From: DASVTU01 sp036387415
GTDB taxonomy: Bacteria > Acidobacteriota > Blastocatellia > Pyrinomonadales > Pyrinomonadaceae
Reading direction: 5' to 3'
Assembly: GCA_036387415.1 (NCBI GenBank)
Contig: DASVTU010000019.1
Location: 434,001-498,000, forward strand
DNA length: 64,000 bases
The notes under the pieces were generated by a model. It did not search any database. It was not told where the DNA came from and was given only the letters and a program-made list of their open reading frames with translations. Shown here piece by piece: positions 17,243 to 26,612 of the stretch. Made by a program: the position numbers and the translations under genes. Within the stretch, counting starts at the first letter, position 1. Each line of letters opens with the position of its first letter.

Positions 17243-17992
17243 TTATGTGATTGCGCCGCCGTCGATGATGACGACTTCGCCGTTCATGAAACTGTTGCGG
17301 TCGCTGACCATAAAAGCAGCGTATTCGGCGAGTTCTTCGGGTCGTCCGAGACGACCACTGGGAATCCAGAATTTGTGCATCTCGATGAGGTGCGGCGGCA
17401 GGGTTTGTGCGAGGTCTGTGTCGAAGATTCCGGCGGCGACGGCGTTGACTTTGACGCCGAAGTTGGCCGCCTCGCGCGAGAGGCATTTGGTAAAACCAAT
17501 CATTGCGGCCTTCGAGGTGGCGTAGTGGACGGAAGTCGGGAGCGCGCGAATCGCGCCGATGGAAGTGATGTTGAGAATCGCGCCCTTTCTTTGGCGGAGC
17601 ATCTGCTTGTAGATGGGCTTGGTGACGGCGAAAAGGCCGTTGACGTTGGTGTTGATAACCTCGTCCCAGGAGCGGTCGGTGGTGGTGGCAAAATTGTCGC
17701 CGCGATTAATCGCCGCGTTGTTGACGAGGATGTCGATGCGTCCCCACTTTTCGACGAGTTCGCGCGTCATGCGTTTTAAGCCAACGCGGTCGGTCACGGA
17801 AATCTTGAAGGACAAAGCGCGTCGCCCATGCGCCTCAATCTTTTGCTCGACTTCGGCGGCTAAATCCTCGCGTGAGTTATAGTTAAAGGCCACGTCCGCG
17901 CCTTCGCGCGCAAAAATTTCGCATAGCGCCGCGCCGATGCCGCGCGTGCCGCCCGTGATAAACGCACACTTTCCTTCCAGCAGCAGACTCAC
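17243..17992 (-). CDS. Short-chain dehydrogenase/reductase (FabG-like)
   Basis: 249 residues, classical SDR. The cofactor loop TGGTRGIGAALCE is near residue 15, NNAAIN near 90, and the catalytic Ser in NITSIG with YATSK supplying Tyr and Lys. The family includes 3-oxoacyl-ACP reductase and many sugar and alcohol dehydrogenases; nothing nearby fixes the substrate. The first codon is GTG with a purine-rich stretch directly before it, so the exact start is uncertain. The gene stands alone, about 200 bases from the next minus-strand gene. Confidence 0.85.
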   Translation of the reverse strand: MSLLLEGKCAFITGGTRGIGAALCEIFAREGADVAFNYNSREDLAAEVEQKIEAHGRRALSFKISVTDRVGLKRMTRELVEKWGRIDILVNNAAINRGDNFATTTDRSWDEVINTNVNGLFAVTKPIYKQMLRQRKGAILNITSIGAIRALPTSVHYATSKAAMIGFTKCLSREAANFGVKVNAVAAGIFDTDLAQTLPPHLIEMHKFWIPSGRLGRPEELAEYAAFMVSDRNSFMNGEVVIIDGGAIT

Positions 17993-18197
17993 TTCCCTTT
18001 TCGCGCTCCAAAAAAGCCCGCTTCCACACGCGCAGAGCAGGCGAAATCAAACAGAACGTCTCTCATCTCAACCCACAAGTAAAACTCCAACTTCGCACTC
18101 GAAACACCGCAACTTCATGAACCGCCCGAAGTTAAGCGTTCGACAGAAATTTCGCATCCGACAGACGAAACGAACAGTCCGACGCGTCCGACTCGAC

Positions 18198-19400
18198 TCA
18201 GGCACGGCGAGCCTCGACCACGACGGGTTCTTCTCTCGCCATCACGGGCGCAGGAATCAAGGCGGCAATCTCTTCGACGATGCGACGCGTCGCATCAGGG
18301 ATAGCCATTCCGGCGGTCGCCGCGCGCATCGCGGCATAGTAACGCGCGTCTTCGACCATGCGGCGCACGACGGGCACGATGTCGCCCGTGCGTTCAAGCA
18401 GGACGCCCGCGCCGCGTTTGACGATAAGCGAAGCCGTGCCCGACTCCTGCGGCATCGGCTCGGTCGTCGCGTCGGCGATAATCGGCACGCGGCAAGCCAT
18501 CGCTTCAAACGTCGTCAGCCCGCCGAGTTTGGAAATCATCACGTTGGCCGCCTGCATCAACTGTTCGACCTGTTCGGAATAGCCGATAACCTTGATGGGA
18601 AACTTGGCGCTCGCCGCCAGCGTCTCGGCCTCTGCGCGCAATTCTTCGTTGCGTCCGGCGAGGAAAATCGCCTGCACGTCGAGGTCGCCGCGCACAAGTT
18701 CGCGGAAGATGGCGGGGATGTTGCCGCCGCCGACCCAACCGGAATTGATGAAAACAGTAAACTTGTGTGGATCGAGGCCGAGCGCGGAACGCGCCGCCTG
18801 CGCCGCACGTTCGTCCGGCAACTCGAATTTCGGATGCACGGGCATTCCCGAAATCTTGATGCGTTCGGGCGCGACGCCGTAGTCAATCAACTGCCGCCGC
18901 GCGTCTTCGCTCGCCACCAGATAGAGCCGCACGTCGTCGCACGCCCAACCGCGCCAGAAACCGTAGTAGGGGTCTGTGACGACCGTGATGAGCGGAATCT
19001 TCTCCGCCAGTCCAATCTCTTTGAGGAAACGCGCGATGGCGTGTTGCGTCAGAGGATGCACGCTGACGACGACGTGCGGGCACCACTTCTCGAATAAATC
19101 GCGTACGTAGCCGATACCGCGACGATAGAAGAAATTGCTCGTTTCAGGTCGAAAACGATTCACCGCCCAGTAGAGATACTTCATCCAGTGCTGCCTGTTG
19201 CGGAGCACCCAGTTGTAGACGCCGACCAGTTTTTCCGAAATGCCGTGCGACTCCTCAATCGCGCGTACGACGCGCACCGTATAGGAATCGCTACGCCAAA
19301 ACTTCTGCACTCCGGCCACAATCGCTGCGGCAGCCGAACGATGCCCGCCGCCCGTGTCCGACGAGATAATCAGAATTTTCGGAACCCTTGCACGAAACAT
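18198..19400 (-). CDS. GT28-type glycosyltransferase (MGDG synthase/diacylglycerol glucosyltransferase-like)
   Basis: 400 residues. The N-terminal Gly-rich loop SSDTGGGHRSAA and the VTDPYYGFWRGW segment match the MGDG synthase-like N domain. The C domain has the nucleotide-sugar loop INSGWVGGGN and SKLGGLTTFEAMA with an acceptor/UDP-binding Glu. Enzymes of this group add galactose or glucose to diacylglycerol at the inner face of the cytoplasmic membrane; others are MurG-like. A UDP-sugar glycolipid synthase is the best guess. The radical SAM gene upstream is on the same strand, with a heptamer repeat between. No transmembrane helix is visible, fitting a monotopic enzyme. Confidence 0.82.
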   Translation of the reverse strand: MFRARVPKILIISSDTGGGHRSAAAAIVAGVQKFWRSDSYTVRVVRAIEESHGISEKLVGVYNWVLRNRQHWMKYLYWAVNRFRPETSNFFYRRGIGYVRDLFEKWCPHVVVSVHPLTQHAIARFLKEIGLAEKIPLITVVTDPYYGFWRGWACDDVRLYLVASEDARRQLIDYGVAPERIKISGMPVHPKFELPDERAAQAARSALGLDPHKFTVFINSGWVGGGNIPAIFRELVRGDLDVQAIFLAGRNEELRAEAETLAASAKFPIKVIGYSEQVEQLMQAANVMISKLGGLTTFEAMACRVPIIADATTEPMPQESGTASLIVKRGAGVLLERTGDIVPVVRRMVEDARYYAAMRAATAGMAIPDATRRIVEEIAALIPAPVMAREEPVVVEARRA

Positions 19401-19403
19401 AAC

Positions 19404-19488
19404 TGTAGAGGTTAGAGGTCAGAGGTTAGAGGTTAGAGAAATCAGTTTTGTTTTTAACTGACCGCCGACCTCTAGCCTCTGACCTCTG
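19404..19488. repeat. Inverted repeat of AGGTTAG/AGGTCAG heptamers
   Basis: The left arm has four tandem heptamers (AGGTTAG, AGGTCAG, AGGTTAG, AGGTTAG). The right arm carries the complements (GACCTCTAGCCTCTGACCTCT). Same unit as at 1097-1180, more than 18 kb away. Confidence 0.85.
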
Positions 19489-19489
19489 C

Positions 19490-20653
19490 TTATGCTTTGA
19501 CGGTCAAGCCGTCGGCCTGTGCCTCATCGCGCTCGATGGTTTTGCGCGCCTTCTTCATCTCGCGTTCGAGACGTTTGATTTGAATCAAGTGCTTCGGATT
19601 AAAGGGCAGCGACGGATAGTAGCTGTTCGATTCGTGCGTGCAGAAACAGCCCGAACGCGCCTTCTGTCGTCGCGCCTGCATGGCGGGCGAGAGCCAGAGT
19701 TTTTGGAAATTCCAGTCGAAATCGCGTAAGTTTCCGACTGGCTCAAGGTTCTCGCAAGACGACACGGTGCCTTCGTCGTAGATGACGCCGCCTGCGGTTC
19801 CGGCGTAGCAGGTCATTTGCGCCTTCTGTTCTTCCTGCGTCTTGGCGATGAGGCCGTGCATGTAAATGTCGATGGCGGCTTTGAAGAAACCGGCTTCGCC
19901 GCCGTAGTTGTTTTTGATGGCGGCGTGGCGCGAATCGTCGTCAATCATCTGCGCGAGTTGACGGTAGCGCGCGTGGTCGATGTCTAGTTCTTTGGGGTCG
20001 GCTGAGGGCGGACGGATGTAATTGAAGTTAACCTTGTCGGGCTTCAACTCATACTTGAGAAAATCGTACCACTCGAAAATCGTGTCCTGATTCGAATTCA
20101 TAAAACAGGTACAGGTTTGAATGTCGAGCCGTCCGTACTCGCGTTTGATGGCCTGAAGTTGACGCGCCGTATCGGTGGCGATTGTCCAGGAGCCGGCCTT
20201 TTGACGAATCTTTTCGTGCTCTTTCTCAAGACCGTCGATGCCGAGCGCGACCGTCACGTTCAAGTTCGGACACTCTTCGAGAATACGCGTCACGTCCGGC
20301 ATGATGCGTTTCTGAATCTGCCCGTTCGACATCAGGTAGACCGACTCAAGCCGATTGTTTTCATAAAATGCACGGACGATTTCCGGCAAATCCTTGCGCG
20401 TAAAAGGCTCGCCGCCCGCGAGGATAAGGACGCCGAGATTACCGCCGAGCGTCTCGGAGATACGCTGGATTTCGTGCGTCTTCATTTGCAGCTTTTTGCG
20501 TGGACGGTCGTCGAGTTCGTCCGTGAAAAAGCAGTGCGTGCAGCGCATGTCGCAGACGGACGTGACCAGAATATTGAGAAGCACGGGCGCAAACGGCTGT
20601 CCGATGGCTAGTTTGGCGTAACGTTTGAGCAGTTCTTTAGTTGTGTAATCCAT
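19490..20653 (-). CDS. Radical SAM protein with C-terminal Cys-rich (SPASM-like) region
   Basis: 387 residues. The radical SAM cluster motif is Cys34, Cys38, Cys41 in CDMRCTHC, followed by the GGEPF motif (LILAGGEPFTRKDLPE). The C-terminal third has further Cys (CYAGTAGG, SSCEN, GCFCTHES) consistent with an auxiliary iron-sulfur cluster. Such proteins catalyse radical chemistry on peptides, sugars or lipids; the substrate is not apparent and no small precursor peptide gene is seen beside it. The ATG at 20653 has GGAAGG before it and a promoter at 20727-20755. It may be co-transcribed with the GT28 gene. Confidence 0.85.
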   Translation of the reverse strand: MDYTTKELLKRYAKLAIGQPFAPVLLNILVTSVCDMRCTHCFFTDELDDRPRKKLQMKTHEIQRISETLGGNLGVLILAGGEPFTRKDLPEIVRAFYENNRLESVYLMSNGQIQKRIMPDVTRILEECPNLNVTVALGIDGLEKEHEKIRQKAGSWTIATDTARQLQAIKREYGRLDIQTCTCFMNSNQDTIFEWYDFLKYELKPDKVNFNYIRPPSADPKELDIDHARYRQLAQMIDDDSRHAAIKNNYGGEAGFFKAAIDIYMHGLIAKTQEEQKAQMTCYAGTAGGVIYDEGTVSSCENLEPVGNLRDFDWNFQKLWLSPAMQARRQKARSGCFCTHESNSYYPSLPFNPKHLIQIKRLEREMKKARKTIERDEAQADGLTVKA

Positions 20654-20726
20654 CTAAAAACCTTCCGGCGCAGATGCTTCGCGCCTCAGCGTCGCTCGTT
20701 CGCGGGAGAGCAACAGCAAACAGTTA

Positions 20727-20755
20727 CAGATACGGTATTTCTCACCGACTGTCAA
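20727..20755 (-). promoter_or_regulatory. Sigma-70-like promoter for the radical SAM gene
   Basis: On the minus strand TTGACA (20750-20755), 17 bases, TATCTG (20727-20732; weak -10). It lies about 75 bases before the ATG at 20653. Confidence 0.45.
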
Positions 20756-20886
20756 CGCGATAGAGGATTTTCGCTGTGCTCCGTCGCGCGGATTATTTGA
20801 TGTGAAAGAAGAATTTAACGTCAGTGTGAGATTTGTAAGAGTTTTGTAAGGACGAAGGAGAGAGAAAACGTGGCGGGCGCGGCAGT

Positions 20887-22218
20887 TTAATCGTTTGCGG
20901 GGAAACTTCGACGGCGAAACAGCAGGTAGTAGACGGGCAGTCCGAGCGCGACCACGCCGACGCCTAGAAATGACTGCTTCGGATTGTTGCCGCCGAGCAG
21001 GACGAGCAGCAACGCTATCAGAATCAAGAAGAAAAGCGGCGTCAGAGGATAGCCGGGAGCGGTGTATGCCGATGGCATTTCGTTTTTCCGTCGGAGGACG
21101 AACAGGGCAGCCACCGTGAGCGCAATAAAGACGACGACGACGAAGATGAAGTAGGCGACGATTTCGTCAAACGTACCGAGCGCGACGAGCAGCGACGCGA
21201 GCGCGGCTTGCAGGGCGATAGCGGCAGCGGGCGTCCCCGTCTGGGGATGGAGCGTTGCGGCGGCGGCGAAAAAGAGTCGGTCGCGCGCCATCGCGTAGTA
21301 GACGCGCGGCGCAGACATCGTGATACCGCACAGGCTTCCGAGCACCGCCACGATAACGACGACGGAAAAGATGCGTCCGCCCCACGCGCCGAACAGCCGT
21401 TCGCCTACTTGCGCGGCAAACGTCTTGCCCGACGTGACCGTCTCCATCGGCACAAGATAGATAAAGACCGCGCTCGTCAGGATGTAGACGAGCGTCACCG
21501 CCACGACTCCGTAGACGAGCGCGCGTGGCAAATTGCGCGCAGGCTCACGAATTTCGCCCGCCAATTTGCTCACGTCCCACCAACCGCCGAACGAAAAGAA
21601 GCCGCCGACCAGCGCACCCGCGAGTGCGACGGCGAGCGGCAGAGACCCCGCTCGCTGTGCGGCGAAAGGCGTGAAGTTCGACCAGTCGCCGAGGCCGGAA
21701 CCGAATCCCCACACCAGCAGGAACAGGAGCATGCCGAGTTTGAGCACCGTGAGCCAACGCAGCAACCAAGCGCCCGCGCGCACGCCCACGACGTTGACGG
21801 CGGCCACCGCGAGGATAGACCCCACCGCGACGCCTTTGACGCCGAGCGGCGACAACGCGAACAGGTATCCGGCATAGCCCGCCAACCCCGCCGCCAGCGC
21901 CGCCGTGATGCCGGGATCCATCACCAGAAAAGCCATCCAGCCATAGAGGAAAGCGAGCGGGCGCCCGTAGGCTTCGCGCAGGTAGACGTAGCCGCCGCCC
22001 GCCTCTGGAAACCTCGCCGCCAGTTCCCCGTAACACAACGCGCCGCACAGAGCCATCGTGCCCGTCAGCAACCACACCAACAGCAACCACAGAGGCGAGC
22101 CGAGCGACTTCGCCATGCCCGCAGGCGTGAGAAAAATACCGACCGCGACCACTTCGCCGATGATGAGCGCCGTCGCCGTACGCAATCCTAGTTGTCGTTT
22201 GAGTTGGTCTGCTGTCAC
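20887..22218 (-). CDS. APC-family amino acid permease
   Basis: 443 residues with about twelve hydrophobic segments. The first helix carries the family signature GLRTATALIIGEVVAVGIF, whose unwound glycine region binds the substrate amine. The conserved PEAGGGYVYLREAYG lies between helices 2 and 3. It is an inner-membrane amino acid transporter or exchanger; the closest recognisable group is LAT-like. Substrate unknown. It lies downstream of the TonB receptor on the same strand, with a repeat element between, so linked expression is possible but not shown. Confidence 0.88.
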   Translation of the reverse strand: MTADQLKRQLGLRTATALIIGEVVAVGIFLTPAGMAKSLGSPLWLLLVWLLTGTMALCGALCYGELAARFPEAGGGYVYLREAYGRPLAFLYGWMAFLVMDPGITAALAAGLAGYAGYLFALSPLGVKGVAVGSILAVAAVNVVGVRAGAWLLRWLTVLKLGMLLFLLVWGFGSGLGDWSNFTPFAAQRAGSLPLAVALAGALVGGFFSFGGWWDVSKLAGEIREPARNLPRALVYGVVAVTLVYILTSAVFIYLVPMETVTSGKTFAAQVGERLFGAWGGRIFSVVVIVAVLGSLCGITMSAPRVYYAMARDRLFFAAAATLHPQTGTPAAAIALQAALASLLVALGTFDEIVAYFIFVVVVFIALTVAALFVLRRKNEMPSAYTAPGYPLTPLFFLILIALLLVLLGGNNPKQSFLGVGVVALGLPVYYLLFRRRSFPAND

Positions 22219-22253
22219 AACGATTGATGAGAAGTTAATCGCACATTACAAAA

Positions 22254-22384
22254 CAAGGATTTGCCACAGAGACACAGTGCCACAGAGCAATGAAGAAGGC
22301 ATGCAAGAGGATTGAATATTTTTAACTATCTTGTGCTTATTGCCTTCTTTCCTCTGAGCTTCTCTGTCTCTGTGGCAGGGTTTG
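22254..22384. repeat. Inverted repeat of the CCACAGAGACACAG type
   Basis: The left arm (CAAGGATTTGCCACAGAGACA in outline) and the right arm (TCTGTCTCTGTGGCAGGGTTTG) pair across about 130 bases, with an inner pair GAAGAAGGC/GCCTTCTTTC. Its outer arm is nearly identical to those at 11146-11273. It lies between the TonB receptor and the permease. Confidence 0.85.
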
Positions 22385-22407
22385 TCATAAAGTCTAACGA
22401 CGAGCGG

Positions 22408-25404
22408 CTAGAAGCTGATGCGTGCGGCGAACTGAAACGCGCGTGGGCCGCCAGAGCCGAAGACGCCGCCCGCGTTTGTGACAGGCGTTCCGAAACTTGA
22501 CGAGCGGAGGAAGCCGGGATTCGACGGGTCGTTGCTGTCGCGTACGAGCACGTTGGAGAAGCCCGAATAGTTGACGTTCGAGACGCCGAGGATGTTGGTC
22601 ACGTTAAAGAGATTGAAGACCTCCGCGATTGGTTCCAACGTGACGCGCTCGCCGAGACGGATAGAACGCGCGAGACGCAGGTCAAACGAGTTGAAGCTGT
22701 CGTTGAAGCGCGCGTCGTCGCGCACGGTCGGCAACGGCTGACCGTTGACGCCGCCCTGTGCGTTGACTTGTCGAATGAAGTCGTTTAGTTCCGCGCCCGT
22801 GTGGAAAATTCTTCCGCCCGCATTTCGTTGCAACGTGGGGATGCGCGCACTTCCGTCGGGCAGGAGAATGTCCATCGGGACGCCGGAGGCGAGCGTCAGG
22901 ATGGGCGACAGACGGAAGCCGAGCGGCGCATCGAAGACGCCCGCGAAGGTGAAGCGATGGCGCTGGTCGTTGGGCGTCGGCGCGTATTCGAGTTGGAGGT
23001 TCGAGGGGTCGATGGGGCCGTTCGAGAAAGGAATCTGGTCGTCATTCGCGTAGTTGAACGCCTTCGAGAGCGTGTAGGAGGCGCGGAAACTACTGCCGCG
23101 CGAGAGACGTTTTTCGACGCTCAAGAGTAATCCGTCGTACTTCGTCTTAACGCTCGATTCGAGATTCTTAACGAGGTCTTGGCCGCCGACGACAGGGTTG
23201 AAAACCTGTCCGATGGTGCGACCGATGATGAAATGCGTGCCGAAGTTATGAACGTAGTCGGCGCGCAAGACGAAGCCCGGCGCCAACTCATGTTGGATGC
23301 CGAGATTGGTCTGTTGCACCGAAGGGTTTTCGAGGTCGTTGTCGATGATGTTGATGCCGCCTGCGCCTGCGCCGGGGAGTGGAAAACCCGTGAAGGGATT
23401 GGCGAGCGTCGGCGTGGGCGGCGGAAACTGCCCGCACGATGGGTCGAAGAGACACTGCGGCGGAATGAAGAAGAGGTTGCCCGCGCGCACTTCGATGGGC
23501 AACGCGCGACCGTCGAGACCGCGTTCGAGCGATTGAATTTCGAGCGTCACGCGGTCGTAGTAGATGCCGTAGCCGCCGCGCAGGCTGGTGCGCCCGTCGG
23601 CGGTCGCCCAGTTGAAGCCGACGCGTGGGGCGAAGTTGTTTCTGTCGCTGCGGCGTTGGCCGCGCAAGAAAGGTTGGACGAGCGGGTTGATTTCATCGAT
23701 GCGGCTCACGTTCTTCACGTCGGTGTCGAGTTCGTAGCGCAGGCCGAAATTGAGCGTTAGCTGTGTGCGGATGCGCCAGTCGTCCTGCAGGAAAGCGGCG
23801 AAGTAATTGTTGTCGGCGTCGGGGATAACGAGCGGTCGGTCGGGGAATGCGCTGCGAAGCGTGACGGCGAAAAGGAGGTCGTTATCGTCGGTGCGCCCAT
23901 CGCCGTTGCGGTCGAAGTCTGGAAAGTCTTCGATGAGTTCGATGCGTCCGTCGCGGAAGACGCCGAGGTCGAAATCCGAGCCGACGTGTTGGAATTCGCC
24001 GCCGAAGTTGAGCGTGTGGTTGCCGCGTAGCATCGTGAAAGTGTCGCTGAACTGGAATCGTTTCTGTCGCGTCTGCTGCGGCACGCGAAAGGATGCGCCA
24101 TCCTGCAAACTCGGAAACGTGAACTGCACGCCGGGCACGACGGGTGTCGTGCGATTGATGAAAGTGCTGTAACTGAAGTTGAAACTGTTCAAGTCTCGCG
24201 GCGTCAGGACGCGCGTGTAGTTCGACAGAAACGAGTGCGTGTGATTGCGGCTCGACTGTCTCTGCGAAGCCGAGCCGATGGAGCGCACAAGCGTGCTCGC
24301 CGCCACGCTCTCCTCTCTTTGGATGGAATAGCGAAACCAGAGCGTGTCGTTGTCGGTCGGCTTCCAATCGAGTCGCTCGGTGCTGAGCAGGTCGTTGAGC
24401 GGCGCGTCGGCAAAACTTTTTCTAATTGAGCGCGTCGCCGCGTCGCGCGCACCGACGAGCACCGCTCCATCCTGATTGCGATACTCGAAGGAACCGAAGA
24501 ACCATGCCGTGTCGCGCTTGATTGGGCCGCCGAGCGTGAAGGCATATTGTTGTCGGTCGAAGGGAGGCTTTTCGGCTGTCGTGCGGTCGAAGGTGGCGGG
24601 GAGTCCTTGCAGTTTCTCGTCACGAAAGAAGGCGGAAGCCGTGCCGTGAAAATCGTTCGTGCCCGCTTTGGTTACGACGTTGACGACGGAGGAACCGGAA
24701 CGACCGAGACGTGCGTCGAAGCGATTGGTGGCAATCTGAAACTCCTGCACCGCATCCTGCGAAATGTTCTGCACTGCGCCGCCCACCACGTCGTCGTTGT
24801 TGTCCGCGCCGTCGATGGTCACGCTGCCGCCGCGTCCCAACTGTCCGCCGGATGAGATGACTAGTGTGTTGGTTTTCGTCGGGTCGAAATTTGGTGCGGG
24901 AGAGTTGCCGGGCGACAGGAGCGCGAGTTCGAGAAAGTTGCGACCGTTGAGCGGCAGGCTCTCAATCTCGCGCTCGCTGATGAATGCCTCGACGACGGAT
25001 GATGTCGTGTTAAGCAACTCCCTCGACAGCCCGCCCTCGTCGAGCGTGATGACTTCCTGCAACTGACCGACTTCGAGCGCCACGTCGAGCGCGACGTGTT
25101 GCCCGACCTGCAACGTTACCTGTTTCGAGACAATGGTCTTGAAGCCCTGCGCCTCGGCGCGTACTTCATACTCACCGACTGCAAGTTGAGGAAAGGCATA
25201 CAAACCTTCGTCGTTCGTCGTCGTCTTACGCGCCGCGCCGGTTGCCGTCTGCGTCGCAGTCACCTTGACCCCGGCGACCGCCGCGCCGTTCGGGTCTGTG
25301 ATGCGACCGCCGAGCGACGCCGTGGCTAATTGTTGTGCACGCGCGACGAGCGACGGGCAGCCAAAAACGAGCAGACAGATAGAGAGCACAACGATTCTTT
25401 TCAT
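22408..25404 (-). CDS. Oar-like TonB-dependent outer-membrane receptor
   Basis: About 998 residues from the ATG at 25404 (AAGG precedes it). A signal peptide (MKRIVVLSICLLVFG...) leads into a carboxypeptidase-regulatory-like beta-sandwich (about 25-110, LGGRITDPNGAAVAGVKVTA), then a TonB plug (about 125-250, SLPLNGRNFLELALLSPG and TIDGADNND), and a long beta-barrel ending in Phe (AARISF). This architecture is greatly expanded in Acidobacteriota. It should import or bind large ligands such as glycans or peptides with TonB energy. No cognate anti-sigma factor or SusD partner is beside it; the adjacent gene is an amino acid permease. Confidence 0.92.
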   Translation of the reverse strand: MKRIVVLSICLLVFGCPSLVARAQQLATASLGGRITDPNGAAVAGVKVTATQTATGAARKTTTNDEGLYAFPQLAVGEYEVRAEAQGFKTIVSKQVTLQVGQHVALDVALEVGQLQEVITLDEGGLSRELLNTTSSVVEAFISEREIESLPLNGRNFLELALLSPGNSPAPNFDPTKTNTLVISSGGQLGRGGSVTIDGADNNDDVVGGAVQNISQDAVQEFQIATNRFDARLGRSGSSVVNVVTKAGTNDFHGTASAFFRDEKLQGLPATFDRTTAEKPPFDRQQYAFTLGGPIKRDTAWFFGSFEYRNQDGAVLVGARDAATRSIRKSFADAPLNDLLSTERLDWKPTDNDTLWFRYSIQREESVAASTLVRSIGSASQRQSSRNHTHSFLSNYTRVLTPRDLNSFNFSYSTFINRTTPVVPGVQFTFPSLQDGASFRVPQQTRQKRFQFSDTFTMLRGNHTLNFGGEFQHVGSDFDLGVFRDGRIELIEDFPDFDRNGDGRTDDNDLLFAVTLRSAFPDRPLVIPDADNNYFAAFLQDDWRIRTQLTLNFGLRYELDTDVKNVSRIDEINPLVQPFLRGQRRSDRNNFAPRVGFNWATADGRTSLRGGYGIYYDRVTLEIQSLERGLDGRALPIEVRAGNLFFIPPQCLFDPSCGQFPPPTPTLANPFTGFPLPGAGAGGINIIDNDLENPSVQQTNLGIQHELAPGFVLRADYVHNFGTHFIIGRTIGQVFNPVVGGQDLVKNLESSVKTKYDGLLLSVEKRLSRGSSFRASYTLSKAFNYANDDQIPFSNGPIDPSNLQLEYAPTPNDQRHRFTFAGVFDAPLGFRLSPILTLASGVPMDILLPDGSARIPTLQRNAGGRIFHTGAELNDFIRQVNAQGGVNGQPLPTVRDDARFNDSFNSFDLRLARSIRLGERVTLEPIAEVFNLFNVTNILGVSNVNYSGFSNVLVRDSNDPSNPGFLRSSSFGTPVTNAGGVFGSGGPRAFQFAARISF

Positions 25405-25641
25405 CAACACGGAGACCTTTCAGAAGTTTTTTCAGGGATTTTCCTGAGCTTTTGACGACTGCGGAATGACAACGAGGATTTCCAGCCACCACTTCGGTCG
25501 TGCACTACAGGATGCTTGCGGGGCAATACTACATTGATTTTCTCATCCCGCGAAACTCTTAAATCGCTTCACGGCGAATTCCTAACTTTTCTATCCCAAA
25601 ATGAAAATATCCGATGCGTCTCAAGTACGAAGCCAAGAAGG

Positions 25642-25670
25642 TTGACTTGAGTATTTATTTGCTTTATCTT
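25642..25670 (+). promoter_or_regulatory. Possible promoter of the ABC transporter pair
   Basis: TTGACT (25642-25647), a 17-base spacer, TATCTT (25665-25670). It lies in a locally AT-rich stretch. Transcription from it would leave only about 25 bases before the ATG at 25701, which has no clear Shine-Dalgarno. Confidence 0.45.
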
Positions 25671-25700
25671 GCAAAGTACTTTTCAGACAATAATCATTTT

Positions 25701-26612
25701 ATGGAATTACACATTCGCGACATATCCAAGACTTATCCCAACGGCGTGCAGGCGTTGAAGGACGTGACCCTCACGATTCCGGTGGGAATGTACGGACTGC
25801 TCGGACCTAACGGTGCCGGCAAGTCTACGTTGATGCGTATCCTAGCCACGCTCCAAGAGCCGGACAAAGGCGAGATCCGACTCGGCGACACCGACGTACT
25901 GAACCAGAAGGATGAAGTACGCAAGACGCTCGGCTACCTGCCGCAGGAGTTCGGCGTCTACCCGAAGGCGAGTGCGGAGAATCTGCTCGATCACTTCGCC
26001 ATCCTGAAAGGTATCCCCGACAAGAAAGCACGCCAGGCGGTCGTCGAGGCGCTGCTGAGACAGACGAACCTGTGGGAGGTACGCAAGCAGAAGCTGGGCG
26101 GCTACTCGGGTGGCATGAAGCAACGCTTCGGCGTAGCCGTGGCGCTTCTAGGCAATCCGAAACTGATGATTGTCGACGAGCCGACGGCTGGCCTCGACCC
26201 GGCTGAGCGCGTCCGGTTCCTGAACCTGCTGAGTGAGCTGGGTGAGAACAGCGTCGTCCTCCTCTCGACTCACATTGTCGAAGATGTGAGTGAGCTGTGC
26301 ACGAAGATGGCAATCATCGATGAGGGGGAGATTCTTCTTGAGGCCGAGCCGCTGCGCGCGGTCGACGACCTGCGTGGGCGGATCTGGCACCGCGTGATTG
26401 AGAAGAGTGCGCTGGCGGAGATGGAGCGGGAGCACGCGGTGATCTCGACGAAGCTCCTCGCAGGGCGTACCGTCGTGCACGTCTTCAGCGACGCGTCGCC
26501 CGGCCTTGGCTTCGAGCCCGCCGCGCCGGATCTCAAAGATGTCTACTTCAGCACGATGGCGGGGCACATCGGACGGCGCCGCGAGCAGCCGGAGCCAGAG
26601 GTGGCGCCATGA
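25701..26612 (+). CDS. ABC transporter ATP-binding protein
   Basis: About 303 residues from the ATG at 25701. Walker A is GPNGAGKST, the signature is YSGGMKQR, and Walker B is LMIVDEPTAGLD, followed by the switch His in LLSTHIVED. The MYGLLGPNGAGKST version is typical of exporters paired with ABC-2 permease/M1-peptidase fusions, and exactly such a fusion follows with an ATGA overlap (26609). It powers the permease at the inner membrane. Composition differs from the flanking genes: GATC, CGG and GGG are common here, suggesting acquisition from elsewhere. Confidence 0.92.
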   Translation: MELHIRDISKTYPNGVQALKDVTLTIPVGMYGLLGPNGAGKSTLMRILATLQEPDKGEIRLGDTDVLNQKDEVRKTLGYLPQEFGVYPKASAENLLDHFAILKGIPDKKARQAVVEALLRQTNLWEVRKQKLGGYSGGMKQRFGVAVALLGNPKLMIVDEPTAGLDPAERVRFLNLLSELGENSVVLLSTHIVEDVSELCTKMAIIDEGEILLEAEPLRAVDDLRGRIWHRVIEKSALAEMEREHAVISTKLLAGRTVVHVFSDASPGLGFEPAAPDLKDVYFSTMAGHIGRRREQPEPEVAP

